Assembly: GCF_025377685.1 (NCBI RefSeq)
Contig: NZ_JACEHK010000015.1
Coordinates: 310,001 to 374,000 of the forward strand
DNA: 64,000 nt
Source of the DNA: Anaerobacillus sp. CMMVII
GTDB lineage: Bacteria; Bacillota; Bacilli; Bacillales; Anaerobacillaceae
Reading direction: 5' to 3'
Part shown: positions 38,071 through 47,672 of the stretch, piece after piece
Numbering within the stretch: the first letter of the stretch is position 1
Layout: each line of letters opens with the position of its first letter
Notes under the pieces: model-generated
The model's input: the letters and a program-made list of their open reading frames with translations, nothing else
Told to the model about the DNA's origin: nothing
Database searches by the model: none
Position numbers and translations under genes: made by a program

Positions 38071-38967
38071 ATGAATGATGTAAAAGACGAGCGGTATCAA
38101 CAAGTACAATTTGCCGCTTGGGTAGGGATAATCGGAAATATTATCTTGGCTTTAATTAAAGGTGTCATTGGTTGGTTAGCTGGCAGTAGAGCGCTAGTTG
38201 CAGATGCGGTCCATTCGGCCTCTGATGTGGTTGGGTCTGTCGCAGTGTTGATCGGTGTTAGGGCCGCAAAATTACCACCAGATGAAGATCATCCCTATGG
38301 TCACGGAAAAGCTGAGTCCATTGCGGCCATCATAGTAGCAGTTTTACTATTTATTGTTGGTTTCGAAATTGCTCTATCTGCAATTAAATCTTTGAATGAA
38401 CCAATTGAGGTTCCAGGGATTATTGCCATCTATGCTGTTATTTTTTCAATTGTTGTCAAAGAATTGATGTTCCGTTACAAATACCGGTTAGGGAAAAAAT
38501 ATCGTAGTGAGGCTTTAATAACAGATGCTTGGCATCATCGCTCTGATGTTTTTTCGTCAATTGCTGCTTTAATCGGGATTGGTGCATCCATATTGGGAGG
38601 CTATATTGGCGTTCCGTGGTTAGTTTACGCTGATCCTTTGGCTGGAATTTTTGTAGCAGGTCTTATTTTAAAAATGGCTTGGGGACTAGGAAAACAATCG
38701 ATTCACAATGCATTGGATCATGTGCTTCACGATGAGGATACGGTTGAAATGCGTGAAACAGCCTTAAATGTCGATGGGGTTTTAAAAATCGACGAATTCT
38801 TAGCGCGTGAGCATGGTCATTACGTTATTATTGATATTAAAATTTCTGTTGATCCCCACATAACAGTTGAAGAAGGTCATGCGATTGGCAAAAAAGTAAA
38901 AGCTGAGTTAGTAAAAATAGAACATGTCCAAGATGTTCGCATCCACATTAATCCATTTTCAGAGTAG
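38071..38967 (+). CDS. Cation diffusion facilitator family transporter
   Basis: 298 residues. Six membrane segments with the divalent-metal ligands in DAVHSASDVVGS and DAWHHRSDVFSS, and a C-terminal cytoplasmic dimerisation domain (VDGVLKIDEFLAREHGHYVI). Exports Zn, Mn, Fe or similar ions by proton antiport; the specific metal is not readable, though the Asp/His and Asp/His pairs fit Zn/Mn types. Its TAG stop is at the edge of a heptamer hairpin. Confidence 0.9.
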   Translation: MNDVKDERYQQVQFAAWVGIIGNIILALIKGVIGWLAGSRALVADAVHSASDVVGSVAVLIGVRAAKLPPDEDHPYGHGKAESIAAIIVAVLLFIVGFEIALSAIKSLNEPIEVPGIIAIYAVIFSIVVKELMFRYKYRLGKKYRSEALITDAWHHRSDVFSSIAALIGIGASILGGYIGVPWLVYADPLAGIFVAGLILKMAWGLGKQSIHNALDHVLHDEDTVEMRETALNVDGVLKIDEFLAREHGHYVIIDIKISVDPHITVEEGHAIGKKVKAELVKIEHVQDVRIHINPFSE

Positions 38968-39051
38968 TTTAGAGTTTTGAGTGTAGAGTCTAGAGTTTGT
39001 GACAGCAATGCTTCGAAGCACTACTTTGCAAAAAACTCAACACTCAAAACT
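38966..39051. repeat. Heptamer-hairpin repeat, copy 9
   Basis: Left arm AGTTTAGAGTTTTGAGTGTA, centre AATGCTTCGAAGCACT, right arm ACTCAACACTCAAAACT. It runs from the CDF stop codon to a few bases before the yrvD ribosome site. Confidence 0.87.
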
Positions 39052-39068
39052 AATAAGGAGTTGATCAA

Positions 39069-39389
39069 TTGAGAGGGCAATCGGGGTTAATTCTTGGTTT
39101 GGTTGTTGCATTACTAATTACTATTTTTGCGGTAATTAACATGGAGGTAGTAACTGTAAACTACATGTTTGGCACTGCTCAGTGGCCTCTTGTGATTGTA
39201 ATTATTAGTTCAGTTTTAATGGGCGCGTTATTGGTAGGCGGAGTGGGTTTATATCAATTTTATGGGCTGAAATCAAAACTAAAAAAGCTTCAATTAGAGC
39301 ATGAAGATCTGAAAAGAAAAAGTAGTAACACGAAGAAAGAACAGGCCAAAATACAAAATAATAATAGCGACTCGAATCCAAAAACATGA
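39069..39389 (+). CDS. yrvD: LapA-domain (DUF1049) membrane protein YrvD
   Basis: 106 residues. Two membrane segments at the N-terminus followed by a charged coiled-coil-like tail (LKSKLKKLQLEHEDLKRK), as in LapA/DUF1049 proteins. Immediately upstream of recJ as in B. subtilis. TTG start 7 bases after AAGGAG. Function unknown. Confidence 0.82.
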   Translation: MRGQSGLILGLVVALLITIFAVINMEVVTVNYMFGTAQWPLVIVIISSVLMGALLVGGVGLYQFYGLKSKLKKLQLEHEDLKRKSSNTKKEQAKIQNNNSDSNPKT

Positions 39390-39444
39390 ATTGCCACACT
39401 CTCTAACCTCTTGTATACTATATAGGTTAGGGGTGTGGTATTTC

Positions 39445-41790
39445 ATGCTAAGATCGAAGAAAAGATGGAAAGTAGAAGGAGGAGGCCATTCCTTAGAACA
39501 ACAGTTTGTCACGGAACTAAAAATATCGCCACTCGTGGCAAATTTACTTTTAAACAGAGGGATTACTTCAGTTGAGGAAGCTCGAAAGTTCTTATATATA
39601 GAAAAAACGGAGTTCCATGACCCTTTTTTGATGAAGGGAATGCGACAAGCAACAGAACGAATAATGCAAGCTATTGAAAATAAAGAAAAAATATTAATTT
39701 TTGGGGATTATGATGCCGATGGAGTAAGCAGCACGGCAGTTATGATCCTTACTCTGAAACGGTTAGAAGCGGATTTTAACTTTTATATTCCTAATCGCTT
39801 TACTGAGGGGTATGGCCCTAATGAGCCTGCACTAAGAAGAGCGAAGGCTGAAGGGTATTCATTAGTTATAACCGTTGATACTGGAATTTCGGCTGTTCAT
39901 GAGGCAAATGTGGCAATGGAAATTGGTCTGGACTTTATTGTGACAGATCATCACGAACCGCCACCAGTGCTGCCGAATGCGTTAACGATCGTAAATCCAA
40001 AACAAGAAGATTGTTTATATCCTTTTAAAGGATTAGCTGGGGTTGGGGTCGCTTTTAAATTAGCTCATGCCTTATTAGGACAAGCTCCAGAAGACTTATT
40101 AGACATTGCTGTCATTGGTACGATTGCGGACTTAGTCCCATTAGTAGATGAAAATCGTCTTATTGCGAAAAAAGGGATTCGAGCATTAGAAAAATCAAAT
40201 CGCCCAGGTTTACAAGCGTTAAAAAAAATAACAGGGATGATTGATAAAGAGTTAAACGCAGACCATGTTGGTTTTGGAATTGGTCCAAGAATAAATGCAG
40301 CTGGAAGACTTGATTCAGCCACGCCGGCTGTAGAGTTGTTAGTTTGTGAGGATCGATTACTAGCTGAGGAAATGGCAATTGAGATTGATGAGCTAAATAA
40401 GACAAGACAAGGAATTGTCAACGAAATTGCGAACGAAGCAATTGAGATGGTTGAGGAACATTACAAGACTCTAGACGAGCATAAAGTATTAATTGTCGCT
40501 AAAGAAGGTTGGAATGCCGGAGTAATAGGGATTGTAGCTTCGAGACTAGTGGAAAAATACTACCGGCCAACAATTGTCATGACGATTGATAAGGAAAAAG
40601 GGTTAGCTAAAGGATCAGCGCGTAGTATTGAGGGCTTCGATATGTTTAAAAACTTATCAGAATCTCGTGATATTCTTCCACATTTTGGTGGGCATCCAAT
40701 GGCAGCCGGTTTAACAATGAAAGTTGCTGATGTAGAAGAATTAAGATCGCGTTTGAATGTACTAGCAAGTGAAATTTTAACTGAATCTGACTATGTTCCA
40801 ATTACAAATGTCGATATTGAAGTTTCCTTATCGGATATCACGATACCGATCATTGAGGAGATGAGTTTGCTTGCTCCTTTTGGTGTTAGTAATCCAACAC
40901 CTCGAGTAATGGTAGATCGTGTTAATTTGTCACAAATGAAGAGAATTGGCAGTGAAGAGAACCATTTGAAAATGCTTTTAGAGGAAAATGGGAACACTAT
41001 CGATTGTGTAGGTTTCAACCTTGGCCATCTATATGAGGAAATCTCTTTAGCAGCACAAGTCTCAGCGGTTGGAACACTCTCAATAAATGAATGGAATGGT
41101 AACTGTAAACCACAGATAATGTTAGATGATCTAGCAGTGAACGAGTGGCAATTGTTTGATTGTCGTGGAAGCGGAGGTTTTAAACGACACCGTCATTTAC
41201 CAACAGAAAAGGTTGTCTGTATCTACTTTGATGAAACAACTATAGAAACTCTAAATATTGAAGAAAAATATCAATTCGTTCATATTCCTTATGATGTCGA
41301 GACACCAAACCTAGATTTAACAGGAAAATATGTATTTATCTTAGATTTACCTTTTGAAAAAGCTCAAATAGAAAATGTTTTTGCAAGAAATCAAAAACCA
41401 GATAGAATATATCCGATCTTTCATCATAATGAGAATCATTTCTTTACAACGATTCCTTCGAGAGAACACTTTAAATGGTTCTATGGTTTCTTAACAAAGC
41501 AACAAACATTTGATTTGAAGAAACACGGCTCACAGTTAGCAAAACATAAAGGTTGGTCTACTGACACAATTGATTTTATGGTAAAGGTGTTTTTTGATTT
41601 AGAATTTGTTACAATAAACAACGGACTTATTTCGCTTTCTACAAATATTGAGAAAAAAGATCTTAATCATTCAAAAACATACAAACGAAAGCAGGAACAA
41701 GCAAAATTAGAAAATGACTTGTACTATTCTTCTTATAATGAATTAAAAGAATGGTTTGAAAAAATCTTTTCTATAAGGAAGAAGGCATAA
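39445..41790 (+). CDS. recJ: Single-stranded-DNA-specific exonuclease RecJ
   Basis: 781 residues. 5'-3' exonuclease of recombination and mismatch repair. DHH phosphoesterase motifs IFGDYDADGVSSTA, TVDTGISA and VTDHHEPPPVLPNA, the DHHA1 domain (GWNAGVIGIVASRLVEKYYR, FGGHPMAAGLT), an OB domain and the long C-terminal extension of Firmicute RecJ. ATG 39445 chosen by alignment to the family start (LRSKKRWKVE); the frame is open for 54 bp further upstream. Confidence 0.94.
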   Translation: MLRSKKRWKVEGGGHSLEQQFVTELKISPLVANLLLNRGITSVEEARKFLYIEKTEFHDPFLMKGMRQATERIMQAIENKEKILIFGDYDADGVSSTAVMILTLKRLEADFNFYIPNRFTEGYGPNEPALRRAKAEGYSLVITVDTGISAVHEANVAMEIGLDFIVTDHHEPPPVLPNALTIVNPKQEDCLYPFKGLAGVGVAFKLAHALLGQAPEDLLDIAVIGTIADLVPLVDENRLIAKKGIRALEKSNRPGLQALKKITGMIDKELNADHVGFGIGPRINAAGRLDSATPAVELLVCEDRLLAEEMAIEIDELNKTRQGIVNEIANEAIEMVEEHYKTLDEHKVLIVAKEGWNAGVIGIVASRLVEKYYRPTIVMTIDKEKGLAKGSARSIEGFDMFKNLSESRDILPHFGGHPMAAGLTMKVADVEELRSRLNVLASEILTESDYVPITNVDIEVSLSDITIPIIEEMSLLAPFGVSNPTPRVMVDRVNLSQMKRIGSEENHLKMLLEENGNTIDCVGFNLGHLYEEISLAAQVSAVGTLSINEWNGNCKPQIMLDDLAVNEWQLFDCRGSGGFKRHRHLPTEKVVCIYFDETTIETLNIEEKYQFVHIPYDVETPNLDLTGKYVFILDLPFEKAQIENVFARNQKPDRIYPIFHHNENHFFTTIPSREHFKWFYGFLTKQQTFDLKKHGSQLAKHKGWSTDTIDFMVKVFFDLEFVTINNGLISLSTNIEKKDLNHSKTYKRKQEQAKLENDLYYSSYNELKEWFEKIFSIRKKA

Positions 41791-41806
41791 AACTTTAATA
41801 GGTAAT

Positions 41807-41995
41807 GTCTAGCTCCGGCACCCAGCCCCTCGAGGTCAAATAACCTGACTAGGAAAAAAGTGAAAAGACGCACTTTTTTCTAGTCAGAACATTTGCTTGT
41901 CGCTGCTCCTGCGATTACTCGTCGCAAAGCTCGAAGAAGTATTTCGAGGAAGTTGCTTGGCTACCCAGGGCGCTCTGCGCTTTTCTTATCAGCTC
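41807..41995. repeat. Structured repeat (CTAG/GCCC family), copy 2, longer form
   Basis: Same start (GTCTAGCTCCGGCACCCAGC) and end (GGGCGCTCTGCGCTTTTCTT) as copies 1 and 3, but the inner stem is GACTAG/CTAGTC instead of TTCGAG/CTCGAA, with the same AGTG/CACTTTTTTC extension. About 60 extra bases follow, with a CTCGAAGAAGTATTTCGAG hairpin. Confidence 0.8.
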
Positions 41996-42033
41996 GTTAC
42001 TTAAGCTTGTCGTTTATACAATTAGGAGGAAAC

Positions 42034-42555
42034 ATGAAGATGGATTTTAAAGAGTATATTACCATTGTCCCAGATTACCCGAAGGAAGGAATTCGTTTCA
42101 AAGACATCACAACCTTAATGGAAAATGGAGAGGTATATAAGCATGCAATCGACGCAATGGCTGAATTCGCGAAAGACAAGAACATCGATGTAGTCGTTGG
42201 TCCTGAAGCACGTGGATTTGTTGTAGGTTGTCCAATATCTTATGCTCTTGAAGTAGGGTTCGTTCCGGTTCGTAAAGCAGGAAAGCTTCCAAGAGAAGTG
42301 ATTCAAGTAGAGTATGGTTTAGAGTACGGGAAAGATACTCTTACTATTCACAAAGACGCAATTAAGCCAGGGCAACGTGTGTTAATTGCAGATGACCTTT
42401 TAGCAACTGGTGGAACAATTGAAGCAACAGTGAAAATGGTAGAAGAATCAGGTGGAATTGTCGCTGGGATTGTTTTTATGATCGAACTAACTTATTTAGA
42501 TGGTCGTGAAAAACTAAGTAAATATGAGGTTTTCTCATTAACCCAGTATGCGTAA
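42034..42555 (+). CDS. apt: Adenine phosphoribosyltransferase
   Basis: 173 residues. Salvages adenine to [23 protein letters not shown] at the start, [11 protein letters not shown] and the PRPP-binding loop [16 protein letters not shown] are typical. ATG 42034 or 42040 follow AGGAGGA; the repeat just upstream contributes in-frame codons back to 41893 that are not part of the gene. recJ-apt-relA is the Bacillus order. Confidence 0.95.
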   Translation: MKMDFKEYITIVPDYPKEGIRFKDITTLMENGEVYKHAIDAMAEFAKDKNIDVVVGPEARGFVVGCPISYALEVGFVPVRKAGKLPREVIQVEYGLEYGKDTLTIHKDAIKPGQRVLIADDLLATGGTIEATVKMVEESGGIVAGIVFMIELTYLDGREKLSKYEVFSLTQYA

Positions 42556-42566
42556 AAATAAGTTGA

Positions 42567-42596
42567 GAGTGCTCTAATGGAGCGCTCCTTTCTTTT
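42567..42596 (+). terminator. Terminator of apt
   Basis: GAGTGCTC and GAGCGCTC pair (one G-U) around TAATG, followed by CTTTCTTTT. Confidence 0.72.
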
Positions 42597-42631
42597 AAAG
42601 ATTAATAAAGTATATGTGTTTTTAGTACTTG

Positions 42632-42761
42632 ATGTCTAGCTCCACCGCCCAGCCCCTCGAGGTCAAATAACCTTCGAGAATAAAAAGTGAAAGAGCACAC
42701 TTTTTTTCTCGAAGAACATTTGCTTGTCGGGGCTACCCAGGGCGCTTGCGCATTTCTTGTT
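42632..42761. repeat. Structured repeat (CTAG/GCCC family), copy 3
   Basis: Almost identical to copy 1: GTCTAGCTCCACCGCCCAGC ... inner stem TTCGAGAA/TTCTCGAA ... GTCGGGGCTACCCAGGGCG, ending CTTGCGCATTTCTTG. Confidence 0.82.
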
Positions 42762-42762
42762 A

Positions 42763-42860
42763 GTGTAGAGTTTAGAGTGTAGAGTTTAAAGTCTTTCTTA
42801 CGAAATCTTCGAAGCAAAAGCATAAAATAACTCTAAACTCTAAACTTTACACTCTAAACC
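42763..42860. repeat. Heptamer-hairpin repeat, copy 10
   Basis: Left arm GTGTAGAGTTTAGAGTGTAG, centre AATCTTCGAAGCAAA, right arm of CTAAACT/CACTCTA units. It is joined directly to the structured repeat on its left; together they fill most of the apt-relA gap. Confidence 0.85.
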
Positions 42861-42917
42861 CTTTACATAAGCACAAATTATAACGATAATAGAAAGAAAT
42901 ATATTAAAGGCTGTAAG

Positions 42918-45110
42918 GTGATGGTGATTCCATTGATCGAACAAGTATTAGACAAAGCGCGTTCTTATCTTTCAGATAAAGATGTAGAATTTTTAAATAA
43001 GGCCTATGAGTTTGCCAATCAAGCTCATGGAGAACAATACCGCAAGTCAGGTGAGCCATATATCCTTCACCCAATTCAAGTTGCTGAAATATTAATTGAA
43101 TTGGAACTGGACCCTGATACGATTGCTGCTGCATTTTTACATGATGTAGTCGAAGATACCGAGGTAACTTTAGATCAGTTACGAAAAGAATTTAGTGATG
43201 AAGTAGCAATGTTGGTAGATGGAGTCACAAAGTTAGGTAAGATTAAATATAAATCTCAAGAAGAACAGCAAGCTGAAAACCACAGAAAAATGTTTGTGGC
43301 CATGGCTAAAGATATTCGGGTGATTTTAATTAAGCTTGCCGATCGTCTTCATAATATGCGGACATTAAAACATTTGCCAGCAGAAAAGCAAAGAAGAATT
43401 GCAAATGAAACGTTGGAAATATTTGCTCCACTAGCACATCGCTTGGGAATATCAACCATTAAGTGGGAGCTTGAGGATACAGCATTACGCTACTTAAATC
43501 CACAGCAATACTATAGAATTGTAAATTTAATGAAGAAAAAGCGTGCTGAACGTGAGGACTATATCAATGAGCTCGTGAAAAAAATTGAAGAACGCTTAGA
43601 AGAGGTCGATGTAAAAGCGAATATTCACGGTCGAGCTAAGCATATTTATAGTATTTACCGGAAGATGGCCCTCCAAAATAAGCAGTTTAACGAAATTTAT
43701 GATTTATTAGCAGTAAGAATTATCGTGGAAAATATCAAGGATTGTTATGCGGTTTTAGGTGTGATTCATACTTGTTGGAAGCCTATGCCTGGTCGTTTTA
43801 AAGATTATATTGCGATGCCAAAGGCTAATATGTATCAATCACTTCATACGACAGTCATTGGTCCTAAAGGTGATCCACTAGAAGTCCAAATACGCTCTGA
43901 GGAAATGCACAAAATTGCTGAATTTGGGGTAGCGGCTCATTGGGCTTATAAAGAAGGCAAGGCAGTTTCTGCCGGTCAATCGTTGGAAAAGAAAATGACT
44001 TGGTTTAGAGAAATACTCGAATGGCAAAATGATGCCAATGATGCTCAAGAATTTATGGAATCCTTAAAAATTGACTTGTTTTCTGATACTGTTTTTGTAT
44101 TCACACCAAAAGGTGATGTTATTGAATTACCTGCAGGATCTGTTCCTTTGGATTTTGCCTACCGAATCCATACAGAAATCGGAAATCGTTGTATTGGTGC
44201 AAAAGTGAATGGAAAAATGGTAACACTAGACCACCGTTTGAAAACAGGAGATATTGTAGAGGTACTCACTTCAAAGCATTCATACGGTCCTAGCCAAGAT
44301 TGGATTAAAATAACACAAAGTTCTCATGCAAAAAATAAGATCCGCCAATGGTTCAAAAAAGAACGTCGCGATGAAAATGTTGCAAAGGGCAGAGATCTAG
44401 TTGAAAAAGAAATTAAAAAACATGGAATTGAGCCTAAGGAAGTATTAACAACTGAGAATATTGATTTAGTGGCCAATAAGTTTAATTTCCAAGGTGAGGA
44501 AGACATGTATGCAGCTGTAGGCTATAACGGTATTACCGCTGCTCAAATAGCCACTAGATTAACGGAAAAAATCCGAAAAAAACGTGGTCAAGAATTGGAA
44601 GATCAAACATTATCGGAACGTGTTTCTGATATAAAGAAATATACCCCAACAAAGAAAACCAATATTGGTGTCAGAGTGAAGGGGATAGACAATCTCTTAA
44701 TCCGTTTATCAAAGTGCTGTAACCCTGTTCCTGGAGATGAAATTATCGGTTTTATTACCAAGGGGCGAGGTGTGTCGATCCATAGAGCGGATTGTACAAA
44801 CGTAAGCGCTGATGATGACCAAACAAGATTGCTTCCTGTTGAATGGGAAGGTAACAATCAAGAGACCAAAAACTATAACGTTGATATTGAGATCTCAGGA
44901 TATGATCGTCGCGGGCTTTTAAACGAAGTTCTTCAAGCTGTAACAGAAACAAGGACAAACATAAATGCTGTTTCAGGAAGATCTGACAAAAATAAAATGG
45001 CAACCATCTTGATGACGATTTCCATTCATAATGTTGATCATTTGCAAAAAGTCGTTGATCGAATAAAACGAATTCGCGATATTTATTCTGTACGCAGAAT
45101 TATGCATTAA
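42918..45110 (+). CDS. relA: Bifunctional (p)ppGpp synthetase/hydrolase Rel
   Basis: 730 residues. Makes and degrades (p)ppGpp. HD hydrolase domain with HDVVEDTEVT, synthetase domain (RAKHIYSIYRKMA), TGS (VFVFTPKGDVIELPAGSVPL), a zinc-finger-like region (CCNPVPGDEIIGFITKGRGV) and a C-terminal ACT domain. Long Rel type as in Bacillus. Start GTG 42918 or ATG 42921, after AAAGGCTGTAAGG; dtd follows 12 bp downstream. Confidence 0.96.
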   Translation: MMVIPLIEQVLDKARSYLSDKDVEFLNKAYEFANQAHGEQYRKSGEPYILHPIQVAEILIELELDPDTIAAAFLHDVVEDTEVTLDQLRKEFSDEVAMLVDGVTKLGKIKYKSQEEQQAENHRKMFVAMAKDIRVILIKLADRLHNMRTLKHLPAEKQRRIANETLEIFAPLAHRLGISTIKWELEDTALRYLNPQQYYRIVNLMKKKRAEREDYINELVKKIEERLEEVDVKANIHGRAKHIYSIYRKMALQNKQFNEIYDLLAVRIIVENIKDCYAVLGVIHTCWKPMPGRFKDYIAMPKANMYQSLHTTVIGPKGDPLEVQIRSEEMHKIAEFGVAAHWAYKEGKAVSAGQSLEKKMTWFREILEWQNDANDAQEFMESLKIDLFSDTVFVFTPKGDVIELPAGSVPLDFAYRIHTEIGNRCIGAKVNGKMVTLDHRLKTGDIVEVLTSKHSYGPSQDWIKITQSSHAKNKIRQWFKKERRDENVAKGRDLVEKEIKKHGIEPKEVLTTENIDLVANKFNFQGEEDMYAAVGYNGITAAQIATRLTEKIRKKRGQELEDQTLSERVSDIKKYTPTKKTNIGVRVKGIDNLLIRLSKCCNPVPGDEIIGFITKGRGVSIHRADCTNVSADDDQTRLLPVEWEGNNQETKNYNVDIEISGYDRRGLLNEVLQAVTETRTNINAVSGRSDKNKMATILMTISIHNVDHLQKVVDRIKRIRDIYSVRRIMH

Positions 45111-45122
45111 AGGAGTAAAAAA

Positions 45123-45563
45123 GTGAGAGTAGTTGTACAAAGAACGAAACAAGCAAGTGTAGTTGTTGATGAAAAAATAGTTGGCCAGATCGAGTTTGGT
45201 TTTATGCTATTAGTCGGTATTACTCATGAGGATACTGAAGCGGATGTTGATTTTCTTGCTGAAAAAATTGTAAATCTACGGGTGTTTGAGGACGAGGCAG
45301 GGAAAATGAATTTGTCCCTATTGGATGTAGGTGGTCAAATATTATCAATTTCTCAATTTACGCTATATGGTGACTGCCGAAAAGGGAGACGACCAAATTT
45401 TATGAATGCTGCCAAACCAGAGATCGCCGAAAGACTATATCATCTATTAAATGAAAAGTTTCGTGAAAAAGGCGTCAAGGTAGAAACGGGTATTTTCGGT
45501 GCCATGATGGACGTTCAGCTATTAAATCACGGACCAGTTACGTTGATAGTTGAAAGTAAATAA
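45123..45563 (+). CDS. dtd: D-aminoacyl-tRNA deacylase
   Basis: 146 residues. Hydrolyses D-amino acids from tRNA. The catalytic SQFTLYGDC and the cross-subunit cis-proline motif NHGPVTL are present. GTG start after AAAGGAG. Transcribed with relA, as in many Firmicutes. Confidence 0.95.
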   Translation: MRVVVQRTKQASVVVDEKIVGQIEFGFMLLVGITHEDTEADVDFLAEKIVNLRVFEDEAGKMNLSLLDVGGQILSISQFTLYGDCRKGRRPNFMNAAKPEIAERLYHLLNEKFREKGVKVETGIFGAMMDVQLLNHGPVTLIVESK

Positions 45564-45568
45564 AATGC

Positions 45569-45664
45569 AGTTATGAGTTAAGAGTGTTGAGTTATGAGTT
45601 TGTGCAATAAGCTTCGAAGCTCTGCTAAAAAAACTCAAATCTCAAAATTCAAAACTCAAAACTC
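45569..45664. repeat. Heptamer-hairpin repeat, copy 11
   Basis: Left arm AGTTATGAGTTAAGAGTGTT, centre AATAAGCTTCGAAGCTCT, right arm of AACTCAA/ATCTCAA units. It lies between the dtd stop and its terminator. Confidence 0.87.
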
Positions 45665-45670
45665 CAAATA

Positions 45671-45704
45671 AAAAAACCTAACTTTGCCAAAGTTAGGTTT
45701 TTTT
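45671..45704 (+). terminator. Terminator of relA-dtd
   Basis: AAAAAACCTAACTTTG and CAAAGTTAGGTTTTTT with a minimal loop. The heptamer hairpin stands between it and the dtd stop. Confidence 0.92.
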
Positions 45705-45760
45705 ATTTGGAAAAATGGACATGATAAGGGAAAAGAGTTTGTAATGAAAGGAAGTCGAAT

Positions 45761-45937
45761 ATGAGAGCGGGAAGTAAACAAACAGGAACAGGAAATGGAC
45801 ATCATCAACTAATTGGAGTTGACTTTCATGACTTTATTCAAAGAGAACAAAATGCTACGAATTATGAGCTCGCTGAGGAATATGGGATCTCATTACGAAG
45901 TGTAAAAGATTTAAAAAAGAAATTATCAAGAAATTAA
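45761..45937 (+). CDS. Small conserved HTH-like protein (58 aa)
   Basis: ATG after GAAAGGAAG. The product begins MRAGSKQTGTGNGHHQLIGV and continues with a predicted helix-turn-helix-like segment (NYELAEEYGISLRSVKDLKK). I do not recognise a named family with certainty; a short gene at this spot, before hisS, is common in Bacillus. The clean start site, coding-like composition and DNA-binding-like C-terminus make it a likely real gene. The hisS promoter begins 12 bp after its stop. Confidence 0.68.
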   Translation: MRAGSKQTGTGNGHHQLIGVDFHDFIQREQNATNYELAEEYGISLRSVKDLKKKLSRN

Positions 45938-45949
45938 ATTCGAAAGATA

Positions 45950-45978
45950 TTGACAAGATTACTGTAACTTCGTATGAT
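45950..45978 (+). promoter_or_regulatory. Promoter of the hisS-aspS T-box operon
   Basis: TTGACA and TATGAT with a 17-base spacer, about 7 bp before the start of the T-box leader. A near-consensus vegetative promoter. Confidence 0.8.
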
Positions 45979-45984
45979 AGAATA

Positions 45985-46292
45985 CAACGATTAACTTAAT
46001 AAGTTTACAACCTTTGATGGAGCATAGTAGTTAAGGATTTGCTTGGTAAGAGAGGAAATGTCGTGGCTGAAAACATTTCTCCAAGTGCTTAATGAATGAA
46101 CACTCCTTAGGTTTTTCCTTGAAAGAAGCTAAGTCTACTTTGGTAGAACTATTCTTTTAGTAGGGGAAAACGTCTACAGGCGTTAACTGTCTAAAGTGGG
46201 ACTTACATGTTACATACAGTCCAATTAGGGTGGCACCACGGGATCCAAGCTCTCGTCCCTGATATTAATATCAGGGGTGGGGGTTTTTTTGT
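45985..46292 (+). promoter_or_regulatory. T-box leader of hisS-aspS (His specifier)
   Basis: Contains the invariant T-box core AGGGTGGCACCACGG (46227-46241) followed by a terminator hairpin whose arms meet at CCCTGATATTAATATCAGGG and end in a T run (46257-46290). Stem I elements GATGGAGCATAGTAG and GAGAGGAAATG are upstream. The specifier region reads TGAACACTCC, with CAC (His) at 46101-46103. Uncharged tRNA-His should stabilise the antiterminator and switch on hisS-aspS. Confidence 0.93.
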
Positions 46293-46386
46293 ACTCAAAA
46301 AAAGACTTAACTATGATAACGTGTTAAAGTGTGAAACGTGCTTTGGGATTTTACATAGAGTTGATTTTAGTTTAGGAGGAGTAAGG

Positions 46387-47670
46387 ATGAATTTTAAAAT
46401 ACCAAGAGGGACGCAGGACATATTACCCGGGAAAGTAGAACTTTGGCAATTTGTGGAGGGAAAGGCAAGAGATCTTTGTCGACGTTACAATTATAAAGAA
46501 ATCCGCACACCTATTTTTGAGCATACTGAATTGTTTTTGCGAGGAGTAGGTGACACGACGGATGTCGTTCAAAAGGAAATGTATACTTTTGAAGATCGCG
46601 GTGAACGTAGCTTAACGTTAAGACCTGAAGGAACTGCGTCTGTTGCTAGATCGTATGTGGAAAATAAACTTTTTGGTAACCCTAGCCAACCGACTAAACT
46701 TTACTATATTGGTCCGATGTTTCGTTATGAGAGACCACAATCAGGAAGAATGCGCCAGTTTGTCCAATTTGGTGTAGAGGCGTTAGGAAGCGCTGATCCG
46801 ACTATTGACGCTGAAGTAATTGCGTTAGCCATGGAGTTTTATCGCGAATTAGGGCTTAAGAACCTCAAGCTTGTTATCAATAGCTTAGGAGATACGGAGA
46901 GCAGAAATGCTCATCGAAAAGCTCTAATAGACCACTTTGAGCCGAGAATTGAAGAGTTTTGTTCAGATTGTCAATCTCGATTAGAAAAAAATCCATTACG
47001 AATATTAGATTGTAAAAAAGATCGTGATCATGAATTAATGGGAACGGCTCCAGCCATTTTGGATTACTTAAATGAAGAGTCAACAATCTATTTTGATAAA
47101 GTTAAAAAGCTGTTAACTGATATGGAAATCGCTTTTGTAGTAGATCCAAATCTTGTTCGAGGTTTAGATTATTACAATAATACAGCTTTTGAAATTATGA
47201 TTGATGGGGATGGTTTCGGGTCGATAACGACACTAAGTGGTGGGGGAAGATACAATGGTTTAGTTCAAGAAATTGGCGGCCCTGAAACACCTGGGATCGG
47301 ATTTGCCTTAAGTATCGAGCGATTATTGATGGCGCTTGAAGTTCAAAATATTTCATTACCGATAACTGAGAAATTAGATTGCTACGTAATTGCTATGGGC
47401 GATGAAGCGAAAATTGAAGCAGCCAATATTAGTTTCAAGCTAAGAAAAGCTGGCTTCTCGTGTGATCAAGACTATCTTGATAAAAAAATGAAAGCTCAAA
47501 TGAAGGCGGCTGATCGTTTTCAAGCCACTTTCGTTGTCATAATTGGTGAGAATGAGTTAGAAAAAGGCACAGTTGTTGTCAAAGAAATGGCAACTGGCGA
47601 ACAAAAAGAAGTTCCTGTAATTGAGCTAACAAGTTATTTACAAGAAAAGATGAATACTAGGGGGCATTAA
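46387..47670 (+). CDS. hisS: Histidyl-tRNA synthetase
   Basis: 427 residues. Class II synthetase: motif 1 region ([19 protein letters not shown]), motif 2 ([19 protein letters not shown]), HisRS-specific [14 protein letters not shown] and motif 3 ([15 protein letters not shown]), then the anticodon-binding domain. ATG 46387 is preceded by TTAGGAGGAGTAAGG; the open frame upstream runs through the T-box and is not coding. aspS starts 3 bp after its stop. Confidence 0.97.
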   Translation: MNFKIPRGTQDILPGKVELWQFVEGKARDLCRRYNYKEIRTPIFEHTELFLRGVGDTTDVVQKEMYTFEDRGERSLTLRPEGTASVARSYVENKLFGNPSQPTKLYYIGPMFRYERPQSGRMRQFVQFGVEALGSADPTIDAEVIALAMEFYRELGLKNLKLVINSLGDTESRNAHRKALIDHFEPRIEEFCSDCQSRLEKNPLRILDCKKDRDHELMGTAPAILDYLNEESTIYFDKVKKLLTDMEIAFVVDPNLVRGLDYYNNTAFEIMIDGDGFGSITTLSGGGRYNGLVQEIGGPETPGIGFALSIERLLMALEVQNISLPITEKLDCYVIAMGDEAKIEAANISFKLRKAGFSCDQDYLDKKMKAQMKAADRFQATFVVIIGENELEKGTVVVKEMATGEQKEVPVIELTSYLQEKMNTRGH

Positions 47671-47672
47671 TA

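Noticed and set aside
41893-42033. N-terminal extension of Apt
   Set aside because: Encoded by the structured repeat; the family start is at 42034-42040 after AGGAGGA.
46207-46386. N-terminal extension of HisRS
   Set aside because: It is the translated T-box leader; a proper ribosome site and the family N-terminus are at 46387.
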